A DNA stretch of 64,000 nucleotides from G963675935 sp963803125 (GTDB lineage Bacteria; Planctomycetota; Planctomycetia; Pirellulales; Thermoguttaceae), in contig CAWDLR010000004.1 of the NCBI GenBank assembly GCA_963803125.1, positions 310,001 through 374,000 on the forward strand. The letters run 5' to 3'. Under the pieces are notes generated by a model. It worked only from the letters and a program-made list of their open reading frames with translations. It was not told the DNA's origin and ran no database searches. A program made the position numbers and the translations under genes. Positions 27,467 to 37,052 of this stretch are shown one piece after another. Every line of letters starts with the position of its first letter. The stretch's first letter is position 1.

Positions 27467-28003
27467 TTAGCTCTCCCAACTGCTGCCGCCAACGGCGCTC
27501 TCCGCCCTGACGTTGATCCCCTCTTCCGCCAACTGAGTCAACCGCTTGTCGGTCTCTTTCTCCTCGTCCAGCGTCATTTGCAGCAGTCGGACGACCGTGG
27601 AGTGGCCGAGGTGTTGTGCGAATGTCCTCGCCGAGCCGTAGCCGGCCGTTTTGTAATGCTCGACGCGCTGCGCGGCGCTGATTAGGGCGGCGTCCTTGAC
27701 GTCCGGGCTGCCCGAGGCGCTGATGATCTCCGCTCCCTCCTTGATCAATCCCTTCATCGCCTCGCACGTTTCCCGGCTGGCCGGCCTTCCCAGGTCGACG
27801 AAGATTTGTTCCAGCCGCGACACCTGCCGCTGCGTCTGCTGGAAGTGTTGCTGGAACGCCTGTTTCAACGCCGGTGACGAGGCAGCCGCCGCCATTTTCG
27901 GCAAGGCGTCGCAAAGCCGTTTTTCGGCGTCATAGAGGTCGTTCAACTCTAATAAAAGCAAATCCTCGAGTGAGTTCAGTTCGACGTTAAAGAACATCCC
28001 CAT
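27467..28003 (-). CDS. DUF892 / YciE-type ferritin-like protein
   Basis: 178 residues from ATG 28003, with AAAGGAG 8 bases upstream. Four-helix ferritin-like pattern: LEDLLLLELNDLYDAEKRL, LKQAFQQHFQQTQRQVSRLE, VEHYKTAGYGSARTFAQHLG, LQMTLDEEKETDKRLTQLAE. The Glu and His positions that bind a di-metal centre in YciE-type proteins are present. These proteins are linked to general stress response. It heads a three-gene run (DUF892, small basic protein, YHS). Confidence 0.9.
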   Translation of the reverse strand: MGMFFNVELNSLEDLLLLELNDLYDAEKRLCDALPKMAAAASSPALKQAFQQHFQQTQRQVSRLEQIFVDLGRPASRETCEAMKGLIKEGAEIISASGSPDVKDAALISAAQRVEHYKTAGYGSARTFAQHLGHSTVVRLLQMTLDEEKETDKRLTQLAEEGINVRAESAVGGSSWES

Positions 28004-28170
28004 AGCAAAGCTCCTTTCGTCTCGTTCAGTTTGGATTCCACGCGAGAAACCAGCGAGCACATGGCGTGCCAAACTCCGCCCAGGCGATTGCGTCCATGAA
28101 GTTGACGACGACCCTGCTGCCTTGGTCGCCGACTGACCGTTGTGGGCGTCGCGGCGTCATCGGCGGCGTC

Positions 28171-28290
28171 AGCCGGGCCGTTGATTACTTGTCCGAAACG
28201 GCTGTAGCGCGAGCCGTGGCAGGGGCAATCCCACGACTGCTCGGCGGCGTTCCAGTGTATGATGCAGTTCATTGGTCGATTCACGACCAC
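28171..28290 (-). pseudogene. Rieske [2Fe-2S] domain fragment
   Basis: About 40 residues containing IIHWNAAEQSWDCPCHGSRYS and FGQVINGPA, the second half of a Rieske cluster motif (C-x-C-H-G-S). The first cysteine/histidine pair (C-T-H-L-G-C) is missing and the sequence then runs out of register, so this is a remnant of an oxidoreductase. Confidence 0.7.
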
Positions 28291-28403
28291 AACTCTGCTG
28301 CCTGTCGCTGGTACGCCGTTTGCACTGCTCTGGTGTATTGCCCTCGAACAGGAACCCTAATTCGTGGAGCCCATCTATGGTAGCCTCGACGACGGAACGC
28401 GTC

Positions 28404-28835
28404 ATGAACAACACGGCAGAATGCATCAACCGGCAAATCCGCAAGGCGACGGAAAAGAGCGTCCGCTGCACTGCGATCGATGGACCGGAGGCGATCGAGC
28501 GGCGAATCGCCGAACTCGATCGGGAATGGGACGTTGAGCGCGCCCTGGAGGCGAACGCGGCGGTCGCCTCGATCCTGGGGGTGGTCCTCGGAGTTGCCGT
28601 CAATCGCAAATGGTTCATCTTTCCCGCCGTCGTTGGCGGGTTTCTGCTCCAGCACGCCGTTCAAGGCCGGTGTCCGCCGATTCCCGTCCTTCGCCGGCTC
28701 GGATTCCGAACGCAGACGGAGATCGAGCGAGAACGCTACGCCCTGAAGGCGTTGCGCGGCGATTTCCGCGACGTGCAGGCCGGAGCAGCGGACGTATCCG
28801 CTACGAATGAAGTCATCGCGGCGGTAGATCGTTGA
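28404..28835 (+). CDS. DUF2892-type membrane protein
   Basis: 143 residues from ATG 28404. A leader (NNTAECINRQIRKATEKSV) precedes IERRIAELDREWDVERALEA. A membrane hairpin follows (SILGVVLGVAVNRKWFIFP, VVGGFLLQHAVQG) with the motif CPPIPVLRRLGFRTQTEI, as in DUF2892 (YgaP-like) proteins. The end, RERYALKALRGDF, is conserved in planctomycete relatives. Function unknown. It seems intact although fragments surround it. Confidence 0.8.
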   Translation: MNNTAECINRQIRKATEKSVRCTAIDGPEAIERRIAELDREWDVERALEANAAVASILGVVLGVAVNRKWFIFPAVVGGFLLQHAVQGRCPPIPVLRRLGFRTQTEIERERYALKALRGDFRDVQAGAADVSATNEVIAAVDR

Positions 28836-28843
28836 CGCGAGGT

Positions 28844-29285
28844 TCATGGCCGCGGAGGGGGAGGAAACTCGTCGATCAACGCTTGCATGAAACGGATGCC
28901 GCGGAGTGCCCCGTCCAGCACGGCGTCGAGGCCGGGTCGGCCGGCGACTTCGAGTACGTCGGGCCGCAAAACCCGCGCCGCCAAGGCGGTTTCGAGCGCT
29001 GCAGGCCGGCGATGTGCCGTGGATGCCATCCCAATGACAAGAGGACGCGAACAAGATACTGAATGCCGGCCGGCCGCAACAAACGGTCGTTCGGTTGGCT
29101 GAGCATGTCGCGGGCACGCTCGGGCAAGACGTTGTAGGCGGTCTGGTCGTAGGTCTGCGGCCATTGCTGAGGAGGATTGCGCCGCTGCGAATAGAACCAG
29201 CGATGGAATCGAGCCAGCGGCGACTTCAGGTACGCGCCGACCAGCCGCCGCGTTCCCTCGGACCGATCGGGGATGGCAACGCGGG
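28844..29285 (-). pseudogene. Remnant of an unrecognised conserved protein
   Basis: On the minus strand one frame reads LVGAYLKSPLARFHRWFYS, QRRNPPQQWPQTYDQTAYNV, and then SQPNDRLLRPAGIQYLVR and LLSLGWHPRHIAGL, which looks like genuine protein. It then changes frame (ALETALAARVLRPDVLEV to 28844). No complete gene is present. Confidence 0.5.
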
Positions 29286-29570
29286 CGATTACGCCGTCAT
29301 CTCCGGGCCAATCTCCGGCGCCGGCGGTATTACCAAGACCGGCCGCGGCCGCCTCGATCTGACCGGAACCAGCAGCTACACAACATTCAAGAATCCGCTC
29401 GGCAGCGGCACTTTCTCCGTCTCCGACAATTACAACAGCCTCTGCCTCAACGTCACCCCCGCGACCGTCCCCGAGCCGGGCACGCTAACCTTGCTGGCTA
29501 TGGCCCTGCTGAGTTTGCCGGCCTGTGCTCGGCGGTTGTTGTGGCGGCGCTCTCGGGCTGATTTTCCGTC
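29262..29570 (+). pseudogene. C-terminal remnant of a PEP-CTERM beta-strand-repeat protein
   Basis: ISGPISGAGGITKTGRGRLD is a typical autotransporter-associated beta-strand repeat. It is followed by VPEPGTLTLLAMALLSLPAC and ARRLLWRRSR, a PEP-CTERM sorting signal. There is no N-terminus or signal peptide, and the tail overlaps a ClC fragment in another frame. Confidence 0.65.
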
Positions 29571-29730
29571 ATGGCTGGCCGCATCTCGTTGTGCATCCGG
29601 CAAGCTTTGCGATCGTGGGAATGGCGGGCTTCTTTGCCGCCGCAGCAAGAACTCCCTTCTCCACGCTGAGTATTGTCAGTGAACTGACGGGAGGATACAC
29701 GCTGCTGCTCCCCTCGCTACCGGCGGAGTT
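29525..29730 (+). pseudogene. ClC chloride channel fragment
   Basis: LGGCCGGALGLIF, then PASFAIVGMAGFFAAAARTP and FSTLSIVSELTGGYTLLLPSL, correspond to the conserved region late in ClC channels (G-M-A..F-A..A-R-x-P..E-L-T-G). Only about 65 residues remain, joined to a PEP-CTERM tail on the left and to the end of the beta-helix gene on the right. Confidence 0.65.
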
Positions 29731-29745
29731 GTCTTGCCAGCTTGA

Positions 29746-31469
29746 TCACTTCTGCACCGTGTCCGACGTGATCCAAATATAGTCGAAACGGCAGGTCCCG
29801 GTCAGCGGCTTGCCGGTAGCCAGGTCGAGACGCAGTTGTCGTAGCCGGCCTTGCCAGGCCGGGTTGCGCGACAGGTCGACGGTGTAGGTTCGCGGCTCGT
29901 TGTCGTTGGCGACGACCGCGAAGGATCGGCTCTTGGCGTCGTCCCATGCGCCGTCGGCCTCGGTCGTGAATCGCATACGCGTTGCGGTTGCCGGAGTGTG
30001 GTTCTGGACCCGAAGCGTGATCGACTGCTTGCCGGTGAGATCGATGCCGAGATGGTCGGCCGAGAGGAGGTGGGCGTCGGGGCTCTTCTCGATCGCCAGG
30101 ATGTAGAAACCGCCGCCGACAAGTTTCACGGGATCGGCCGTGGCCGGCCAGACCGGATCCGGCCACGTTTGGGGACGCGTGCCCGGATTTACCTCGGTCC
30201 AACCCTCTTTGTCGAGGTTCTTGTTGAGCTCCCATGCGGCGATTACCGACTTGCCGGGCGGAAGGATATGCACGGCCAGCCGGTCGCTGTGCCAGAACTG
30301 GCGCTGGCGGGCCACCAGCCGCAGCAAATAGTCGCCTGGCCGGTCGAAGGTCGCCGTCGTGGCCAGGGCGTGGGCGTTTTCCAAGGCGACCCCGCCGGGA
30401 CCTTCAAGCAGTTCCCAGGTGACTGCGGGGACGCTGCCCTTCGCCCGGCTGCCGCTCTGGACGTGGCCTGAAAGCCGGACCGTCGGACGGTCGGTGCGGA
30501 TCTCTGTGCCCGCTTCGACCCGCGAACGTGCAATGGTCGATGAGGCATCCGCAACCGCGGTTCTCGAAGTCGATGCCGCCTTCGTCGGCGCTGCCGGAGT
30601 CGGGCTGGTTGCGGAAGTAGCAATTGCGAATGATCAGCCCGTCGTTGCCGCCGAGCATGATGCCCATCGTGCCGGCGCTAGCGTGCCAGCCCGAGGCGTC
30701 GAACAGGCTGTTTTGCAGGATCGCCCGACGGACATCGACCAGGAACGGATGGGGCGACGTGTTGTGGCAGAAGTTGTCGTGGCAGAAGACACGGTCGACC
30801 AGTACGTCCTCGCCGCGGACCATGTAGCCCGACGAGCATTGGAACATCTCGCAGTCGCGAAGCACCAGGTCGCTGGCCGGCCGTCCGGCGATGCCGATCC
30901 CTGACGAGAAACCCAGTCCGTCGCCCGGGGCGCCGACGCGACCGCGCCACTCGGGAATGCCGTGAGAATTGAAACGGTAAAGGCCTTCGACGTGATGCGC
31001 GATGCAATCTTCGATCAGCAGCCCACGGTGGCCCGGTTCGTGGTACGCGACGATCAGGCCCTTGGCAGCGTAGCAGAACACGAGACTGCTGACATGGAGG
31101 AAATCAGGATCGAGCACCAGCGCGCAGCGGTCGTCGATATCCCAGTTGCGACGGAGAATCGGACGGGCGCCGTCGCCATAGGCGGCGATTTCGGCCCAGC
31201 TGTTGGCGGCGCCCCGGGCCGAGACGTTGAGTTCCTGGTTGAACACGCTTCCACGGCGCAAGAGCAGCCGTTGACCGGGGCCGAGGACCTGGCCGTTGAT
31301 GTCGATCCAGATTTGCTGGCCGTCCCAGCCGGCGCGGACGTGGTACCACTCACCCGGCTTTGCGGCCGTCGTGGAATTGACGCGCGGTTCCCAGCCACTC
31401 TGATAGCGGAGCAGCGAAAGTTGTCAGGGCGGCGAGCAGAATGCAGGTTGCAAGAGAGGTACGTAACAT
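29746..31469 (-). CDS. Secreted right-handed beta-helix protein, frameshifted
   Basis: A signal peptide starts at ATG 31469 (MLRTSLATCILLAALTT). Another frame continues with LLRYQSGWEPRVNSTTAAKP and GEWYHVRAGWDGQQIWIDIN, the end of a LamG-like segment. Then come beta-helix turns (DCIAHHVEGLYRFNSHGI, LVLRDCEMFQCSSGYMV, LIIRNCYFRNQPDSG). After a second break near 30520 a PKD-like and carbohydrate-binding-like C-terminus ends at 29746. The breaks near 31410 and 30520 may be sequence errors or decay. If functional, it would be a secreted polysaccharide-active protein. Confidence 0.65.
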
Positions 31470-31958
31470 CGTTGCGCCTCGTTGATGGACAGAGAGTGAT
31501 GGAGGGACATTGATGGGGGAACAATGGGAAACGGGAGTCTGGTTAGGGCAAGTACGAATTTGGCGATGGCCGGCCGCTTAGTTGCCGTTTGTGGTCAACG
31601 TCGGCCATGCCGGCGATCTGACTTCCTCAACCTCAACGCCACATTTTCCAGATGCACTAAGCCTGAGACCTTCCCAGGCTTACTTGATCACCAATCTTGT
31701 TCTGGCATGCCATTCTAGCAGGTCGCTCACCATGCCACAAACTGTCGTTTTGATCGGCCGCTTTGCAGACGTTCTCCCCTAGACGAGGCTCCCTCGTCTC
31801 AGATTCCTCGCGAGTGACGATTGATATAACGACGGACGCGTTGCCGAGAAAGGCGTCCATTCTTGCGAGTAGGGAATTGGGTTGAGACTAGGGGATAGTT
31901 GACCGTCCCCATCCTGCAAGTAACCCAGCCATCCCTGCTGGTTCTGAAGTATCGCGAC
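31470..31958. other. Intergenic region with two hairpins
   Basis: About 490 bases without a supported gene. AGACGAGG..CCTCGTCT (31781-31799) and AAGCCTG..CAGGCTT near 31660 can form hairpins and could end transcription of the surface-protein gene at 31959. No T-run follows. Confidence 0.4.
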
Positions 31959-34553
31959 CTATCCTCTGCACTTTCGCCATCGTCGAGCGCGGGCCAGAAA
32001 TCCGCAAAAAGCGAGAATGAAAAGAGCCAGCGTCCCCGGCTCGGGCACCGGCGTGATGTTCGCGACGGGCAATGCGCCCGCCAACGGCGGCAGACCGACG
32101 TTCACCATCCAGAGATCACGATCCAAGCCGTTTACCGCGCCGTCATAGTTTGCGTCCCCCTGCTGCCAAGTCGTGCCCGTAAAGGCGTTCGCATAGAAGA
32201 TCGCCAAATCCCGGCTGTCCACCATGCCGTCGAGATTGAAGTCGCCAGGATACGTGGCCATCACGGTTACCGTTTTCGCGACTGGGTCATCGAGACAGCC
32301 CAACATCAACCCGGTGCTCGCCGTCGTCGAATCGCGGAACTGCCCACGGTCCCAGAGTCCGCCATCGTAACTGGCGGCGAGCATGACTTCGATGGTCGAG
32401 ATCGGGTCTGTTCTACCGGCGTAGTCGAACACCATCTTTCCCGATTGGATGTCGGCACCGCCAAGGTCTAGTACGCAGTTCTGCGCGGCGGGAGCCAACT
32501 CGAGCGCTCCGCCGCTGACCGTGGTGCGGCCGCTATACGAATTGGCGCCGCTGAGAACTGCCAACGTCGAGGCCGACTTGGTCAGGGCGATGGAAACGCC
32601 CGCAAGATTGACGCCGACCGTGCCGCCACGAATATCATACGCCGCGTTGCTCGTCAGCGTACCGCTCCCGCTGACAGTTCCGGCGTTAATCTGGAACGAG
32701 GCGATCGACTTGGAGAAAGTGCTGAGATTCAACATTCCACCGTTTACGACGTAGGGGCCCGAGGTCATGGCGGTGGCGGCCGAATAGGTGAGCGTGCCTG
32801 CATTGACGGTGGTGTTGCCGGTGTAGGTGTTGGCGGCGGTAAGCGTGAGCGTGCCGGGGCCGAGTTTGGTCAGTCCGCCGTCAGTGCCGCCGGTCACCAA
32901 CGGCTTGTTGATCGTGATCGCATAGCCGTTGGTGTTAATCTCGGCGCCGCCGGCAAGAATGTTCAGGGTCACGGTGCCGGCGATGCCGGTCATGGCGAAG
33001 TAGTCGCTGCTCCCGCCCGTGGCCATCAACGTGCCGCCGTTGAAGTTCACGACGCCCTTGGCAAAACCACCACTACCTGCGCTGGGATTGGAATCGGTTG
33101 AGAAGGATGGGGCACTGAATGTTCCGCCATCCAGGTTCAGCGTGCCGTAACCGCCGACAGAAGCCGAAGGCCATTGATCGAGGTCGTACTGGGCGAGAAT
33201 CACCGGGCGCGATGCGGTCGTCGCACCACCCTCTTGATTCCAGATGCCCTGCCCAGCCCTGGCACCGATCACGAGGCTGGCGGCGTTCACCGCCGCACCG
33301 CCGCCGCTGACGGTGACATATTGGTTGCCCAACTCCGTCGTGGGATCGTTGCCCCACTGCCAGCCGACGAACAACGAGCCGCCAACCGTGAGGCTGGCGG
33401 CGCCCGAAGCGCCGGCGTCGATAGTCAGATGGCTATCGCTGCCCGGCACACCGCCAAAATAGCCAAGATAGAGCGAACCGGCGACAGAGACGGAACCGCT
33501 GCCGTTGATCGTCATGCTCGACCGGCGGTCCTCGTTGCCGACTTGCATGTTGCCGCTGACCGCGAGCTTGCCATTACCGCCGACGACCGCCGTTGCGTCG
33601 CCGCTTACGCCCAGGTTCAGCGTTGCCACGTTGCACAGCGAGCCCGTTGCCCCAGCGACGGCCAGGGCTCCACCTTTGACGTTGAGCGTGGTGACGTTAT
33701 AGGTCGAGCCGGCCGCTCCGGCGAAGCCCAGGGTACCCGCGTTGACCGTGAGCGTGTCGCCGAAGTTGCCCGTCGTGGCGGCGGGACCGCCGAAGGTCAC
33801 CGTGCCGGCGCCGCTCATGCTAAGGCCACCGCTGCTGAAAACGATGGGACCAGCGATGGTGAAATTGTCGGTACTTGCGACGACGTCGCTGCCGGCAATC
33901 GTGAAACCATGACTCATCGTGCCGCCGGAGCCGGCGTCGCTGAGTGTGCCGCCGAGGAAAGTGAAGGTGGACGCAGCGCTGACACCAGCCGGGCTGCCGA
34001 TCTGCAAAACACCGCCCTGCAACACGGTAGGACCGCTGTAGGTGCTCACGCCGCCAAGGCTCAAGGTGCCCGGTCCGACGATCGTCACCCCCGCGGGCTG
34101 TCCTGCCGCCAGGTCGCTCAGGCCACCGGCGAGGTTCAGCGAAGCGCCGGCGGCCACCGTGATCAGCGTGCTGCCGGCAGCCATCCTGACGTTGGGCATG
34201 ACCGTGCTGCTGCCCGCCACCGCCTGGATCTGGCTGTTGACGGCAACGGACGAGTGCAAGACAATCGCATCGGAAGAAAAGCCCGGATCTGTCGAACTGG
34301 AAATCGTATACGTACCGTTGAACAGCATCGAGCTCAGGGTCACGTCGCCGGGCGTATCAAGGACAACGGATTTTGTCATGGGGCTGACCGAATCATTGAA
34401 CCAGGCCTTGGCAGCGGTGCCATTGGGATAAGCGTGGGTATCCGACGATCCTTCGCGCCACAAGGAGTTGGCCCAAGACGAAACGGCGGCTCCGTTGTCA
34501 CCCCGGCCGAGAAAGCCGCGAGTTGTCAACATATTGATCGCGGCCACGCTCAC
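31959..34553 (-). CDS. Beta-strand-repeat surface protein with dockerin-like and PEP-CTERM ends
   Basis: 864 residues as an open frame. It contains many autotransporter-associated beta-strand repeats (GPGTLSLGGVSTYSGPTVLQ, GPGTLTLTAANTYTGNTTV, SGANSYSGRTTVSGGALEL). Then comes a dockerin type-I-like pair of calcium loops (GDFNLDGMVDSRDLAIF, GDANYDGAVNGLDRDLW) and a PEP-CTERM tail (VPEPGTLALFILAFCGFLA, RARRWRK). There is no signal peptide. The start lies 14 bases after the stop of the papain-like gene in another frame, and readable sequence (NGAGTVSVAAINM) precedes the first ATG. It may be the second part of one larger protein split by a frameshift. Confidence 0.75.
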   Translation of the reverse strand: MSVAAINMLTTRGFLGRGDNGAAVSSWANSLWREGSSDTHAYPNGTAAKAWFNDSVSPMTKSVVLDTPGDVTLSSMLFNGTYTISSSTDPGFSSDAIVLHSSVAVNSQIQAVAGSSTVMPNVRMAAGSTLITVAAGASLNLAGGLSDLAAGQPAGVTIVGPGTLSLGGVSTYSGPTVLQGGVLQIGSPAGVSAASTFTFLGGTLSDAGSGGTMSHGFTIAGSDVVASTDNFTIAGPIVFSSGGLSMSGAGTVTFGGPAATTGNFGDTLTVNAGTLGFAGAAGSTYNVTTLNVKGGALAVAGATGSLCNVATLNLGVSGDATAVVGGNGKLAVSGNMQVGNEDRRSSMTINGSGSVSVAGSLYLGYFGGVPGSDSHLTIDAGASGAASLTVGGSLFVGWQWGNDPTTELGNQYVTVSGGGAAVNAASLVIGARAGQGIWNQEGGATTASRPVILAQYDLDQWPSASVGGYGTLNLDGGTFSAPSFSTDSNPSAGSGGFAKGVVNFNGGTLMATGGSSDYFAMTGIAGTVTLNILAGGAEINTNGYAITINKPLVTGGTDGGLTKLGPGTLTLTAANTYTGNTTVNAGTLTYSAATAMTSGPYVVNGGMLNLSTFSKSIASFQINAGTVSGSGTLTSNAAYDIRGGTVGVNLAGVSIALTKSASTLAVLSGANSYSGRTTVSGGALELAPAAQNCVLDLGGADIQSGKMVFDYAGRTDPISTIEVMLAASYDGGLWDRGQFRDSTTASTGLMLGCLDDPVAKTVTVMATYPGDFNLDGMVDSRDLAIFYANAFTGTTWQQGDANYDGAVNGLDRDLWMVNVGLPPLAGALPVANITPVPEPGTLALFILAFCGFLARARRWRKCRG

Positions 34554-34566
34554 CGTGCCCGCGCCA

Positions 34567-36597
34567 TTATCGGCTGAGCGAGAAATCGATCAATCCGATG
34601 CTGTCGAGCGGCGTAGCGAAGGTGGGAACGTGAGCGCCTTCGCGGGTGTAGGTCACGATTGCGCCGCTGCCCGTCGTCAGGCCGGGAAGGGAGACAATGA
34701 CCCGCGCGCCGTCGCTAAGCGAACTGAGCGTCTGGATTCCTAGAGTGCTCAGCCCGCCGCCGGCGGCCGCAATCGACAAATAGGAGTTGTCGGCGAAGGT
34801 CACGTCGGCGTTGGCGGCGAGAGGGGTGGCGCCGCCGCCCGCCGAGCAGGCCAACGAACTGCTCGTGGGAATGCTGATCTGACACGGCGTCCCCGCGGCG
34901 AATGGCGCCGCATTGCCCAATGTGAGCGCGGAGCCGGTTGAGAGCGTAATGGCGCTGGTGCAATTGGTGCCGTTGAGGACGAGTCCGCCGGCTTGAACCA
35001 GGGTGGGGCCGGTGTAGGTCGTCGAGCCGAGGACGGTTGTGCCCTGCCCGACTTGCAGCAGAGAGCTGCCGCCGTTGACCGGGCCGCCAAACGTGCTGGT
35101 CATGCCGGCCGGGGGAATGAACCGCAGGGTGCCGGGTTGCAGCATGTTCAAGGTGCCGCTGAACGTCGAGGCCCCGCTCAACGTCAAGGTGCCGGAGCAG
35201 CCGACGTTGATCGTGCCGCCGCCGTGGAAATTGCCGCTGAAGGCTATCGATCCCCCGCCGGTCGGCAGGAGATTCAGCGGGCCGGCCCCCGTATTGGCCG
35301 TGATGTCGCCGGCGAAATCGAGCGTGTTGTTAAGCGTCACGGCGCCGGCGCCGGATTGGATCAGCCCGCCCGGTTTCGCTCCGCCGTAGATGTTCAACAC
35401 GCCGCCGCCATCGAGCTGGCCGGTAACAAGCGTGTTGCCGGCGCCGCTAAAGGTCAAGTCGCTGATGATGGTGTGAAGCGGGCCGTTGACCGTCAGCGTC
35501 TTTCCGGCGGCCACGTTCCAGGATTGCGAGCCGCCGATGTAAACCGCCGAGTTGATCGTCACGCTTTGATTGGCGGTGATGCCGCCGCAGGTGACCGTCA
35601 GCGAGCCGTCGCTAAACAGATAGCCGGCAGAACTGATCGTCATGCTATGGGCGATGGCGGCCCAGCTAATCGTAACCGTTCCGCTGGTCCCTGCGAAGGT
35701 GGCGGCCGTTTCCTGGTTCTGCCAGGCATAAGTGGCGCCGTTCGAGTCATTCGTCCAATGGTCCCCGCCGCTCGACCAGGTATATGATCCGCCCTTCCAC
35801 GTCGCCGAGGCCATCACGCCGGTGTAATAGACGGCGCCGGTGATCGCGCTGATGTCGTTGTGGTTTTCGAGATCGCCGTAGGGGACGAAACCGTAGCCGT
35901 TTGCGCCCCATCCGGTATTCCAGCTATTCTTGATGATCCAGTATCCACCGCTGGGGACTTTCGGGTCGTCGCAGTAACCGACCAGCGATACCTCATGATC
36001 CTCGCCCGACACCGGTCCGCGGTAATTCGCCTCCAAGCTCGCCACCGAGGCGTACAAATCGCTGGTCGAGAGAAGTCCAACCTCCATTGGCCCGTACTGC
36101 TTGAGGTAGGCCTTCATCGTGGCGGTGTCGGTGGTGCAGTCGTTCCAATTCGAGGTACTCTGCCAAACGCGGTTCTGCCAGCCACTGGTCAATGGCCAAT
36201 ACGGGGCGATGCCCTTGTCGGGGCTGGAGGACTGGTACGGACATTCGCTCTCCGAGACAACGCCGTGAGTCGTAAAGTAGTCGAGCACAGCAGTGCCCCA
36301 ACCCCCGTTCGTCGTGCCCATGGATTGCTCCCAGCAGACCTGCTGCTCGGAAACGTCGGGATTGAAAGTGGGATCATTGCGGGTGAGTTTGTACTTCGCC
36401 TCGATGTTGGCACAGGAGGAGAAATCCCAGCACGTCCCGCCGAATTGGTTCTTTACCGTTGAATTCCAGTTGGCGCCGTTGACGCTTTGCCAACTGAAAC
36501 TATCGGCCGAAAGCGGGCGAGCAGAGAAGACTACGCCCACCAGCATGCCGGCGATCACACCAAGAGACGAGACCTCACGACCCGGATTCATCCTCAT
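34567..36597 (-). CDS. Secreted papain-family (C1) peptidase with beta-strand repeats
   Basis: 676 residues with a signal peptide (GVIAGMLVGVVFSARPLSA). The N-terminal domain is a C1 peptidase: the catalytic Cys in NQFGGTCWDFSSCANIEAKY, the catalytic His in GEDHEVSLVGYCDD, and the Asn in GGYWIIKNSWNTGWG. From about residue 260 autotransporter-type beta-strand repeats follow. The peptidase should be active outside the cell; no typical pro-peptide is visible. The protein ends abruptly without an anchor, while the next frame has repeats and a PEP-CTERM signal, so the two may be one gene. Confidence 0.82.
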   Translation of the reverse strand: MRMNPGREVSSLGVIAGMLVGVVFSARPLSADSFSWQSVNGANWNSTVKNQFGGTCWDFSSCANIEAKYKLTRNDPTFNPDVSEQQVCWEQSMGTTNGGWGTAVLDYFTTHGVVSESECPYQSSSPDKGIAPYWPLTSGWQNRVWQSTSNWNDCTTDTATMKAYLKQYGPMEVGLLSTSDLYASVASLEANYRGPVSGEDHEVSLVGYCDDPKVPSGGYWIIKNSWNTGWGANGYGFVPYGDLENHNDISAITGAVYYTGVMASATWKGGSYTWSSGGDHWTNDSNGATYAWQNQETAATFAGTSGTVTISWAAIAHSMTISSAGYLFSDGSLTVTCGGITANQSVTINSAVYIGGSQSWNVAAGKTLTVNGPLHTIISDLTFSGAGNTLVTGQLDGGGVLNIYGGAKPGGLIQSGAGAVTLNNTLDFAGDITANTGAGPLNLLPTGGGSIAFSGNFHGGGTINVGCSGTLTLSGASTFSGTLNMLQPGTLRFIPPAGMTSTFGGPVNGGSSLLQVGQGTTVLGSTTYTGPTLVQAGGLVLNGTNCTSAITLSTGSALTLGNAAPFAAGTPCQISIPTSSSLACSAGGGATPLAANADVTFADNSYLSIAAAGGGLSTLGIQTLSSLSDGARVIVSLPGLTTGSGAIVTYTREGAHVPTFATPLDSIGLIDFSLSR

Positions 36598-37052
36598 AAA
36601 TCACTACTCCTTCCTACGCAAACGGCCTGGAGACAAAGAGGAAGAACGAAACAACCAGCGGCTCTCTGCGAATAGTGAATGCGAAGAATCCCGCCCACTT
36701 TACAACTGCTATTGTAGCAAAGTCGCCCAAGATTGTCGCATTATAGACAGACCATGGTTGCAGTTGAATAGATAAGGACTCCCCGGCTGGCAGCCGGCCG
36801 AGATGAAGTTGGGGTGCAAGAGAGAAAGCAGGCAGCAAGAACCCGCCCTCCACCCAAGCGTGGTAGTCGCAACGAGGCGGAAAGAGAACGCCAAGAAGGC
36901 ATGCCTTCGCATTCACCGCTGCGCCACCCGGATAGGGTGGAGGCGCCACCCGACAATCATCGCTTGCACCAGCGGTAACGGCGGTTCGCACGGTGTTGTC
37001 TCAATCCGGGAAGGCAACAGGGCTGTATCGGTCCTTCATACTGTTGTGATCA
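36598..37052. other. Intergenic region
   Basis: About 450 bases upstream of the peptidase gene on the minus strand. Short frames exist, but none looks like protein. AT-rich boxes near 36710-36750 (TATTGTAG, CATTATAG) may hold its promoter. Confidence 0.35.

Noticed and set aside
33174..34577. 467-residue plus-strand frame across the beta-strand-repeat gene
   Set aside because: It is the antisense of Gly/Thr-rich repeats, is Arg/Ala/Gly-rich, and lacks any motif.
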